A stretch of DNA of 64,000 bases, taken from NCBI RefSeq assembly GCF_020662345.1, contig NZ_VMOA01000007.1, forward strand, positions 62,001 to 126,000. Direction: 5' to 3'. Source of the DNA: Methylobacterium sp. W2 (GTDB taxonomy: Bacteria; Pseudomonadota; Alphaproteobacteria; Rhizobiales; Beijerinckiaceae). Every line of letters begins with the position of its first letter. Position 1 is the first letter of the stretch. The position numbers and the translations under genes are program-made. The notes beneath the pieces are model-generated. The model saw only the letters and a program-made list of their open reading frames with translations, had not been told where the DNA came from and searched no databases. Below, in pieces: positions 15,928 to 23,241 of this stretch.

Positions 15928-17625
15928 TTAGGCGCGGTCGAGATCGGTGAAGCCACCCGGCAAATAGATGCTGATCGAGTGCTGGCGGGTCCCGTCAGGC
16001 CAAGTCACTTGGCGCTGTGCCCAAAGGTTTGAACGGCCGTTGGTCCGCTCCCGCACGTGATCGAGGAACCCTTCGGTATCGAGCCACTCCAGCACCCGAC
16101 GGGTCCGCAACTTCGATGGGAACCAGTCTGCGAAGACCTGGGCACGAACGACGATTGCATGCCCAGCGTTCTTAGGCGACCGAAAGCCGTCGGTACTCCT
16201 CATCAGCCGCAACTGTTTGCCCGTGCACGCTTCCGTATCCACGACAGAGGCGCCCGCAAGCTTGACTTTCATGACCCCCAAATCACGCTTCAGCTCGGCC
16301 ATCGGATCAGGCAGCTCGGCCAGAGCTGCTCGGCAAGCGCGGATGATTGCTTGCCCGAACTTAAGCTTATCCAACGGCAGCACCCCCGCTTTGATAGCGA
16401 GGTATCCACCTGCGTAGAGAACGCCGAACTTGGCCACGATGTCGCGCTTCACGGGAGACATGTCCGCCTGCACAACCGCCGCCTCGAAGCGTGCCACAAG
16501 GATACCAACCCATTCTTGGACGAATTCAGGCCGAGCAGTGATCCATTCGACGTGCGCTTTGAAGGCAAAGCCTCGCTGATTCGGTAGCACTTCGCGCAAC
16601 TGCTTGAACTGCTCCTGCTCCCACGATGCGCGGTCGGTTGCTGCGAGGGTTTTCGGTGCCCTGTCGAAAATCGTCCGGCACCCATTGAAGAGCACCGGAA
16701 CCCCGATAAGCCGAGCCGTTTCACCCTCGTCGCGGCTTTCGCCCTTGCGAGCTGCCCACGCGTCGGGTGAATGCTCGGAAGACATCAGCGGCAGCACTTG
16801 GAAGGTCGCGGCCTCCCCGCCACTGCTACCGGTCCAGCTAGGGTGACGGATGGTGTCCTGCCCGTTCCCGAACGAATAGGTCACGTCGCGAAGGGCATCG
16901 TAAACATTGCACTTTCCGCCTCGCGCTGTGCCAACCTCGTTGATCGGCAGCGCATGGTCGTTGAATGCCACGGCAATTGCCATCAGCCCGGCGGGTGTAG
17001 CGTTCAGGCTTGGGAGGTCCTCCTCCTGTCCGTAGCCAAGGGCCGATGCACCAGCGAGTTGCGCCGTTGACTTCCCGGATCGGCTCGGGCCGTACAGGAC
17101 CAAGGCGAAGTTGGGACGTCGCGCTATCTTGAGGATTGGCCCGGCGAATACGGCAGCCAGTGCGAGCATCATCGCCGTCGAGTACTGTGCGATCAGCATC
17201 AGCATGCGCCACTCGACGAGGTCACCGCGATCCTGCATGTGACCGGTGCTACCGGCAAAAGCTCCGCTCGGCGGCACAACGACGTCACCGTTTTCGCGCC
17301 CCGACACAACGGTACGGTGCGTGACAAAGGTTTTCGCATCGCGCCAGCCGTTGCGCGCGGCACGACGGACGATGGGAGCCTCGCAAGCGATGGCGGTGGT
17401 GATGATACCCTGACGCTCGTTGGTCGGGGGCAATCGCGCCCCGCACCGCAGGAGGTGGCGGATGACTGCCCCGACACTTTGGTCTTCACGCGGGACAGTG
17501 GCAGTGACAAGAGGGACAGCGATACCCGGCGACTCGTAGACGTCGTACCAAGCCTGTTCGCCCTCGTCGTAAAGCTGATTGATTTTGCGGATGCCCGCGG
17601 TGGTCGTGGGGTTGTCGGTTAACAT
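15928..17625 (-). CDS. DUF927 helicase-like ATPase of an integrated element
   Basis: A 565-residue protein. A helical N terminus is followed by a P-loop ATPase core: LVLYGPSRSGKSTAQLAGAS (Walker A, about 175-194), NDHALPINEVGTARGG (Walker-B-like with a catalytic Glu) and LPLMSSEHSPDAW (sensor-like). This is the layout of DUF927, a helicase/primase-associated ATPase found in phages, satellites and integrative elements. The C terminus (about 470-565) looks like a winged-helix DNA-binding tail (VRAQVFADWFPSKLRTRRVL). AAGGA is seven bases before the ATG. It is the last gene of the minus-strand element and probably its replication ATPase, although no primase domain is visible. Confidence 0.8.
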   Translation of the reverse strand: MLTDNPTTTAGIRKINQLYDEGEQAWYDVYESPGIAVPLVTATVPREDQSVGAVIRHLLRCGARLPPTNERQGIITTAIACEAPIVRRAARNGWRDAKTFVTHRTVVSGRENGDVVVPPSGAFAGSTGHMQDRGDLVEWRMLMLIAQYSTAMMLALAAVFAGPILKIARRPNFALVLYGPSRSGKSTAQLAGASALGYGQEEDLPSLNATPAGLMAIAVAFNDHALPINEVGTARGGKCNVYDALRDVTYSFGNGQDTIRHPSWTGSSGGEAATFQVLPLMSSEHSPDAWAARKGESRDEGETARLIGVPVLFNGCRTIFDRAPKTLAATDRASWEQEQFKQLREVLPNQRGFAFKAHVEWITARPEFVQEWVGILVARFEAAVVQADMSPVKRDIVAKFGVLYAGGYLAIKAGVLPLDKLKFGQAIIRACRAALAELPDPMAELKRDLGVMKVKLAGASVVDTEACTGKQLRLMRSTDGFRSPKNAGHAIVVRAQVFADWFPSKLRTRRVLEWLDTEGFLDHVRERTNGRSNLWAQRQVTWPDGTRQHSISIYLPGGFTDLDRA

Positions 17626-17809
17626 GATGGGTCCTTCGATCTGGTGGTCGGACTGGTTTTTGCTGGTGCTTGGTCAGCTCACGCACGGGATGCACGGGAT
17701 GCACGGGCTTTTCGCTGACAGGGTGGGGTAGGCGCCGGGCACGCCGGGGAGCACGGCGCCTTGGTCAGGGCGGACGAGGGTTGCAGTTCCCCCTCCTGCC
17801 TAGTCGCCC

Positions 17810-18613
17810 CTAGGGCCCGTCTCTCGCCCAGTTGAAGCCACCCAGAGCCCGCTCGACGGCATCGGCATCGATTCCGCACCCGATGACCCGGCCAGCCAAG
17901 CCGAGCTGATGCTCAACCATGGCCAGCTCATCGGCCTGAATTGCTCGGAGCCCGCGACGCTTGGTGTTGGTGCTGGGACCACCGCCGGCGTCTTGTCGGG
18001 ACTGGTTCAGTTCGGTCACTCGACGGATGCGGTCGGGCTTGAGCGCGTAGCGCTCGGCCTCATCGCTGGCATCGATGGGATCAAACTTGACCGGCCGCTT
18101 CACCCACGGGGACGGCGGGAACGCATCTCGGAAGGGCGCCTGCTGAGCCGGGGAGAACCAATCGACCGCGACACCGTGCGGGTGCACGCACCAGTGCGGC
18201 GGGGGGCCCTTGCCGGTCAGATCTTCGTTAAAGGAGATGTCGAGGCTGAAGATGCTGGGGGTGATGCCGCTGGCCACAGCGACCGCCCCAACCTCAGCGA
18301 GGACCCGCCGGCAAACGGTCACATCGAGCTCACCCGACAGGACGCATCCGAAGCTGGGCACTACCGTGATCATGGTCATCCGGCCGCGCAGTGCGCGTGC
18401 GGGCTCGCGAACGTATTGGTCAGCTAGGTCCAGGGCAGCGAGTTGGAGACGACCGCCGCACTCGCTGCAGGCTCCGCTCAGGCAGGGATCGCCTTCGGTG
18501 CAGGCAACGAGGGACGCCGCCAGTTGGCGCTGGGCGCCGCTGCCGTGCTCCAGTCGACCGATCAGTCGCCGTCGGTTCTGGCGCCGAGCCGTAAGGTAGG
18601 AGGGTTCAGGCAT
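17810..18613 (-). CDS. Unknown element protein, possible replication initiator
   Basis: A 267-residue protein I do not recognise with certainty. Near the N terminus a cysteine cluster (CLSGACSECGG, about 44-54) could bind zinc. The centre has DISFNEDLTG and then PPPHWCVHPHGVAVDW (about 137-152), where two histidines flank a proline in a hydrophobic strand, loosely like the HUH metal motif of rolling-circle initiators. The C terminus is charged and helical (KRRGLRAIQADELAMVEHQL). AAGGA precedes the ATG by eight bases. Its place between the AlpA-like regulator and the DUF927 ATPase suits a replication role, but this is a guess. Confidence 0.65.
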   Translation of the reverse strand: MPEPSYLTARRQNRRRLIGRLEHGSGAQRQLAASLVACTEGDPCLSGACSECGGRLQLAALDLADQYVREPARALRGRMTMITVVPSFGCVLSGELDVTVCRRVLAEVGAVAVASGITPSIFSLDISFNEDLTGKGPPPHWCVHPHGVAVDWFSPAQQAPFRDAFPPSPWVKRPVKFDPIDASDEAERYALKPDRIRRVTELNQSRQDAGGGPSTNTKRRGLRAIQADELAMVEHQLGLAGRVIGCGIDADAVERALGGFNWARDGP

Positions 18614-18772
18614 GCGGGATCCTTGGCAAAAGCTGCCCTGCCGGCCGGGAGGCCGGTTGCTGTGTTGCGGGGTGATTTTCGGGGGGAGTGAGGTGGAGCT
18701 GCTGGCGGTCTTCGTGACGCCCGCGTGCTCGATGTTGCCTGTGATTTCAGCTTTACGTGGTGGTGAGGCGGA

Positions 18773-19147
18773 TCACTCCGCCGCCACCTTGGTGGCCTCG
18801 CGGGCCGCGCGCTCGTAGTCGAGGATGTCCTGAACGCTGAACCGCATCGCTCGCGGGCCGATGCGGACAGGCATCGGCAACTGGTTCTTCTTCTGCTTCA
18901 ACCAGGAGTGCATCGTGCTGTTGCTGATTTGCAGCCTCGCCTGCACCTGCTTGTAGGTGGCGTAGCCCTCGGCCGGGAACGCAATGGGCTCGGGCTTGGA
19001 CTTCGGCTTCACCGACTTGTGCGGGGCGGAGCCCGCCTTCACGGTCTTCAACGGTGCCGTCGCGACCTTCGGCGGCTCGTAAACAACGTAGCCGTTGGGT
19101 AAGAAACCTTGGGGCTTGGGGTTTTCGGGCTTGGCGTTGTGATCCAT
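18773..19147 (-). CDS. AlpA-like helix-turn-helix regulator
   Basis: A 124-residue protein. The first about 60 residues are Lys/Pro-rich and probably disordered. The C-terminal half is a MerR-like winged-helix of the AlpA/excisionase type: YATYKQVQARLQISNSTMHS (helix-turn-helix), then MPVRIGPRAMRFSVQDILDY, the typical wing and final helix. AlpA proteins switch on integrase or excision in P4-like elements. GGAGGG lies five bases before the ATG. The long basic N-terminal extension is unusual for the family, which is normally 60-80 residues. Confidence 0.85.
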   Translation of the reverse strand: MDHNAKPENPKPQGFLPNGYVVYEPPKVATAPLKTVKAGSAPHKSVKPKSKPEPIAFPAEGYATYKQVQARLQISNSTMHSWLKQKKNQLPMPVRIGPRAMRFSVQDILDYERAAREATKVAAE

Positions 19148-19266
19148 CGGACCCTCCAGCTTATTGGACAGGGTCGGACATCAATCACCGCACATGGCGG
19201 TTTGCGAGCGAATCCTAGGACACGATTGAGCATGATTTTGATGGCTCATTGTGTCTTCGTTCAGCG

Positions 19267-20037
19267 TTATAAGCGCTCCTTGCCCTCGCCGCGCCCTTCT
19301 GCTTGTTCCTTATCCCACGCGAACCACGCCCTCAGGCCCGTTTTGATTGGAGGTAACTCCAACGTAGGATCAATGGCTTGCATTGCCGCTTGAACAAACA
19401 AGGCATCGAGGGAGGCAAACTCGTTTTTTCCGACTGTAAACTTGCTGTTTGCACCACGTTTCGTTTCCCCATAACTGCGCAAGAAAGGTTTGTTTGTAAG
19501 CCGCTCTCGAACACTGACGATGCCGCCGCAAGCATTGCGTATTGATGCTTGCGTTCGTTTTGATGCTTTGCGACTGACGAGTAGATCGATACTCGTTTGA
19601 ATGTCTTTTGCCGCAAGTAAGGCATCATTGAATGATCGCGGGGATAATGGCCGCTTAAGTATCTCACTGACTATTTTGCCGCTAAGCCCTCTTCGGGCAA
19701 TGGGCGAGAGGCTTTCCATCCCTTGGACCAGGGCATCTGCATGTGCTTTGAGCTTGCCAAGCTCAGCTTTGATGGAGCCGGCAGTTGCCCTGTCATCATG
19801 CTCCTTTTCAGACCAATAGCGAGCCGATGCATGACATAAACCTTGCAGGGTTAGCTGTCGATTATCTCGCCATTTATCCTGGGTAGCCGCAGAGTTTTCA
19901 TAGCTGACAAAACCTCGAAGAACAAAGTAAGCCCGGCGCGTGCTCGCCTTTTCCGCGGCCCTATCGCGAAAGAGCTTGATGCCCAAATTCGGCTGTAGCT
20001 CAGGGAACGCATTGCTAAGCTGTTTTTTGTTGGTCAT
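19267..20037 (-). CDS. Unknown AT-richer protein overlapping the integrase end
   Basis: A 256-residue soluble, mostly helical, basic protein that I do not recognise. It has no membrane segment, no Cys cluster and no nucleotide motif. Distinct stretches are FRDRAAEKASTRRAYFVLRG, LSPIARRGLSGKIVSEILKR and a C-terminal GLRAWFAWDKEQ. Base composition is visibly more AT-rich than its neighbours, suggesting a different origin. Its start lies 23 bases inside the 3' end of the integrase gene and has no clear ribosome site, so it was probably translated by coupling. That would now depend on the nonsense codon in the integrase. It could be cargo or an integrase accessory factor. Confidence 0.65.
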   Translation of the reverse strand: MTNKKQLSNAFPELQPNLGIKLFRDRAAEKASTRRAYFVLRGFVSYENSAATQDKWRDNRQLTLQGLCHASARYWSEKEHDDRATAGSIKAELGKLKAHADALVQGMESLSPIARRGLSGKIVSEILKRPLSPRSFNDALLAAKDIQTSIDLLVSRKASKRTQASIRNACGGIVSVRERLTNKPFLRSYGETKRGANSKFTVGKNEFASLDALFVQAAMQAIDPTLELPPIKTGLRAWFAWDKEQAEGRGEGKERL

Positions 20038-21244
20038 GAGAAATCGTAGCGCCAGCTATGTATGCCGCCCAAGCTTCCATCATCTCGCGCCGCTTAGCCA
20101 GCAGATCACCTCGCCGGTAGGCCGCCTCGACCCGGTTCTCCACGGCATGGGCGAGTGCCATCTCAGCGACCTCGCGAGGCAGGTTCGTTGCCTCAGCTGC
20201 CCAGTCGCGAAATGACGACCGGAAACCATGGGCCGTAATCGGCACTGCCATCCGGCGTAGCGCCATTAGAAAAACCATGTTCGATAGCGGCTTGGTGCCC
20301 GAACGACCCGGGAAGATGAGGGCACTGCCGCTGCCCAGGGCTTTCGACCGTGCCAGCACCTCAACCGCCCGACTGCTGAGTGGAACCCGGTGCTCGCGTC
20401 CCGCTTTCATGCGGGTTGCCGGCACCGTCCACAGTGCCTCGCCGTCGTTGACCTCGGACCACGCAGCACCGAGCACCTCACTGGTCCGAGCCGCCGTCAG
20501 AATCAAAAACTCGAAGGCAAGTCGGGCGATCTCCCCCTGCTCGCTCGACTCTCACAAGCGCGCAACAAAGGCGGGGACCTCAGCGTAGGGCAGCGCCGCG
20601 TGATGCTCTTCCCGCTCGCCTTGCTTCGGCAGTCCTCGGCTAACCCCGTCAATCGGATTGTCGCCGCCGCGATACCCGGCAGCCTTGGCCCAATCGAGCA
20701 CGGTGCCAATCCGCTGGCGTACGCGGCGAGCCGTCTCAGGCTTCGTCAGCCAGATCGGCGACAGGGCGCGAAGCACATCGGGTGTTTCGACCTGATCCAC
20801 TCGTCGGCTACCGAAAAACGGGTTGGCGTAGGTTACGAGCGTGGTCTTCCATTGCGCCGCGTGTTTCGCGTTGTTCCACGAGGGCTTGTTGTCCTCGAAG
20901 ACCCGTACGACCGCTTCGGCAAAGGTTGGGATCGTCTCGACAGGCTTGCGCCGTTCGGCGAGGGGGTCGCCGCCGTCCCGAGCCGTTTTGCGATAAGCGA
21001 ACGCCTTTTCGCGGGCTTCGGCCAGCGTGACAAGGCTGGCCCCGCCTAATCCGATGTCGCGCCGGGTGCCATGGATAACGATGCGCAGAAGCCATCGCTT
21101 CGAACCTGATGGCTCGACAACAAGGTAGAGGCCATGGCCATCTGCATACCTGCCGGGAGCTTTAAGCGCCCGAACCTGCACGGCGGTGAGCGCCCTGTCA
21201 GGATGGCGGCCTTTTCGCTTTCCTGTAGTGTCCGTCGAACTCAT
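20015..21244 (-). pseudogene. Tyrosine integrase (P4 type) with in-frame TGA
   Basis: The frame reads continuously for about 410 codons except for TGA at 20552-20554, between ...VPAFVARL and ESSEQGEIARLAFEFL. CGA to TGA would account for it, so this is one nonsense change rather than a frameshift. Domains: an N-terminal DUF4102-type arm-binding region (ALKAPGRYADGHGLYLVVE), a core-binding region, and a catalytic domain with Arg in LTAARTSEVLGA, HGFRSSFRDW (H-x-x-R), LAHAVENRVEAAYRRGD (final His and the Tyr nucleophile). All catalytic residues survive after the stop. The element is probably no longer self-mobile. Start at 21244; a GTG at 21265 is an alternative. Confidence 0.85.
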
Positions 21245-21250
21245 GGCGCC

Positions 21251-21277
21251 CACATTTTCACCCACACTTTATGTGGG
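21251..21277. promoter_or_regulatory. CCCACA repeats upstream of the integrase
   Basis: CCCACA occurs twice in direct orientation (starting near 21249 and at 21261) and once inverted as TGTGGG (21272-21277), the last two forming CCCACA-CTTTA-TGTGGG. They lie directly before the integrase start and resemble arm-type or regulatory repeats of P4-like integrases. Confidence 0.4.
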
Positions 21278-21466
21278 CTGCAGGCGGATTACAATGGACA
21301 AGCTCGCATAAGGTACCTAAGCTAAACCATTGTTATGACGTAGACTTTCGAATGATTTTGGCTAGCGCTGAACATCAGTGGGGCTGACGCTCCCTCCGCC
21401 ATCAACCTGTAAATCACTGTCGATAAACGGTTTCTAGCTTTCGATCCCAACCCGCGTGCTGACACT

Positions 21467-21700
21467 GTGTCACCGTGGCCCTGGGGAGCGAAGCTTAAGG
21501 TGCGACCTGCCGAGTCTGTGCATCGTCGCCGGGGTCGCTGGTACGTCCGCCTGCGGGTTCCCGCCTATCTCGTCGCCACGGTCGGTCAGCAGCACCTTGT
21601 CAGAGCACTCGACACTTCCAGCGAAGCGGTAGCGCGCGAGCGACGCTGGATCGCGCTGTTAATCTCTTTCCGGGTGGCGTCATCGACAACGACCTCGTGA
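21467..21700 (+). pseudogene. N-terminal fragment of a second tyrosine integrase (DUF6538)
   Basis: A 77-codon frame with RRRGRWYVRLRVPAYLVATV, then QQHLVRALDTSSEAVARERR. This is the DUF6538 module that begins many alphaproteobacterial phage integrases, where such a module is followed by about 300 residues of core and catalytic domain. Here the frame ends after about 60 matching residues and nothing further is found downstream. It lies next to the integrase end of the resident element, so two different elements may have used this locus. Confidence 0.6.
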
Positions 21701-21831
21701 TCATCCACGAGCGACGAACTGATGCCCTTCGTAAGCAAGCCTTAACGCTGAGCGGGCATTTTCTCAGACTTGATCGATCAGCCGTTCGGACCAATGGGGT
21801 CCGCCCAGGTTCGATGGGAGTCGGACGACCC

Positions 21832-22278
21832 ATGCCTCGCATGCTCGAGCTGTTACGCTGGAAGCTTCAGCTGCTTTTTGCCTGGACGCCAACACGTACT
21901 GTAGCGCTGAACCTCATCTTAGGAGTTTACGCCTTTGCAGGATGGGGAGCTTTCGCAAACAAGGCTTCGATCAACCGTGAACTCACTGATCGGGTCAACC
22001 TCCTGCAAACGGATAAAGACAGATTGGTAGACCACCAAAAAGAGCTGGAGCAGGCAAACCTCGACCTTTTGCGTGAATGGCAAGCCAAACTCGCCTCTGC
22101 CCGAGAGGAACTCAGCCAGACTGCGGCTGCCCGTGACGCAGCCAAGGGTCAGCTTGCCAGCTCCCAACGCGCGGTTGTGGCTTCGAGGAAACGCGTCGAG
22201 CAGGCTCGGGAACGGGTATCGGAAACAGGCAGCATCAAGTCCGCGGAGCCGCCGAAAAGGGCTGCGGGTAAGCAGTAG
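21832..22278 (+). CDS. Membrane-anchored coiled-coil protein
   Basis: A 148-residue protein with one N-terminal membrane helix (TVALNLILGVYAFAGWGAFA, about 25-44) followed by an about 80-residue heptad-rich coiled coil (LLQTDKDRLVDHQKELEQAN onwards) and a basic tail. The frame is open upstream to 21697; I take the ATG at 21832 because the upstream part is Arg-rich and not protein-like, and GGGAG occurs 11 bases before. No family recognised. It could be a scaffold or a phage-associated protein left at the element edge. Confidence 0.55.
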   Translation: MPRMLELLRWKLQLLFAWTPTRTVALNLILGVYAFAGWGAFANKASINRELTDRVNLLQTDKDRLVDHQKELEQANLDLLREWQAKLASAREELSQTAAARDAAKGQLASSQRAVVASRKRVEQARERVSETGSIKSAEPPKRAAGKQ

Positions 22279-22545
22279 AGCCACTTGGCAGCGCTCTGAA
22301 CCGCCGTGGGTTTACCGTAGGCCATTTAGTTTGGGGCAATCGACTATTCGCGGGTAACGAACTCAACAGCTTCGAAGCTCCGCCATGGACCACGCCAGTA
22401 GATCTCGACCATCATTGCCGCGTCCGAGCGAGCCCGAGCCGGCAACCTGCCGGGATCGACAAATCGTGCAGCATGCGGTTCGCTTCGTCATGGCCCCATC
22501 CTCACAAGAGTGGGAGCCTCCGGGAAACCCGGTGCGGTTCAGGGG

Positions 22546-23241
22546 TCAGGCGCGGGCCTCGTCGTCCGGGGCCCGCAGCCGGTAGCCCACGCCGGTCTCT
22601 GTGAGCAGGATGCTCGGACGCTCCGGGTCGGCCTCCAGCTTGAGGCGAAGCTGGCGCATGTAGACGCGCAGGTACTGAGGGTCCGACGAAGTCGAGACCT
22701 CGCTCATCAGTTGGGCATGGGTCAGGGCCTTGCCGGCATGCTGGATCAGGACGCGCAGGAAGTCGTACTCGCGCGGGGTCAGTTTCACGTCCGCGCCGCG
22801 CACCCGGACGAGGCGGCGCACGAGGTCGACGCTGAGGCCGTCGACCTCGAACAGGGCGCGCTCGCCCTGGACGGCGAGTTGGTGGCGCAGGGCCGCGCGA
22901 ATGCGGGCCAGGAGCTCACCCATGCCGAAGGGCTTCGTGACGTAGTCGTCGGCACCGAGGTCGAGGGCTTCGACCTTGCCGGCCTCGTCGTCGCGGCTCG
23001 ACAGGACCACCACGGGCAAATCGCGAAATTCCTTGCGGATGGTGCGGAGCAGGTCGTGCCCGCGCATGTCCGGCAGGCCGAGGTCGAGAATGATCAGGTC
23101 GACCGTCTCACGCGAGAGGATATCGAGGGCGGTCCGTCCGTTGGGCGCCTCGAAGGTCTCGTAGCCCTGGGTCGCCAGGCCCACGCGCAGGAGCTTGCGG
23201 ATCGGCGGCTCGTCGTCGATGACGAGGATGTTGATGCTCAT
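22546..23241 (-). CDS. kdpE: KdpE response regulator
   Basis: A 231-residue OmpR-type regulator. The receiver domain shows VIDDEPP (acidic pocket), LIILDLGLPD with the phospho-acceptor Asp near residue 52, and VTKPFGMGELLARIR. The C-terminal winged helix has VKLTPREYDFLRVLIQHAGK and YLRVYMRQLRLKLE, then LLTETGVGYRLR. It activates kdp transcription when phosphorylated by KdpD during K+ limitation or osmotic stress. Its ATG overlaps the kdpD stop as ATGA. It is the last gene of the kdp operon. Confidence 0.95.
   Translation of the reverse strand: MSINILVIDDEPPIRKLLRVGLATQGYETFEAPNGRTALDILSRETVDLIILDLGLPDMRGHDLLRTIRKEFRDLPVVVLSSRDDEAGKVEALDLGADDYVTKPFGMGELLARIRAALRHQLAVQGERALFEVDGLSVDLVRRLVRVRGADVKLTPREYDFLRVLIQHAGKALTHAQLMSEVSTSSDPQYLRVYMRQLRLKLEADPERPSILLTETGVGYRLRAPDDEARA

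Noticed and set aside
20552..20554. TGA as selenocysteine in the integrase
   Set aside because: Integrases have no selenocysteine at this position, no SECIS-like hairpin is evident, and CGA-to-TGA is the simple explanation.
21300..21466. Intact tRNA gene as integration target
   Set aside because: No cloverleaf can be drawn; only a short stretch resembles a tRNA 3' end.
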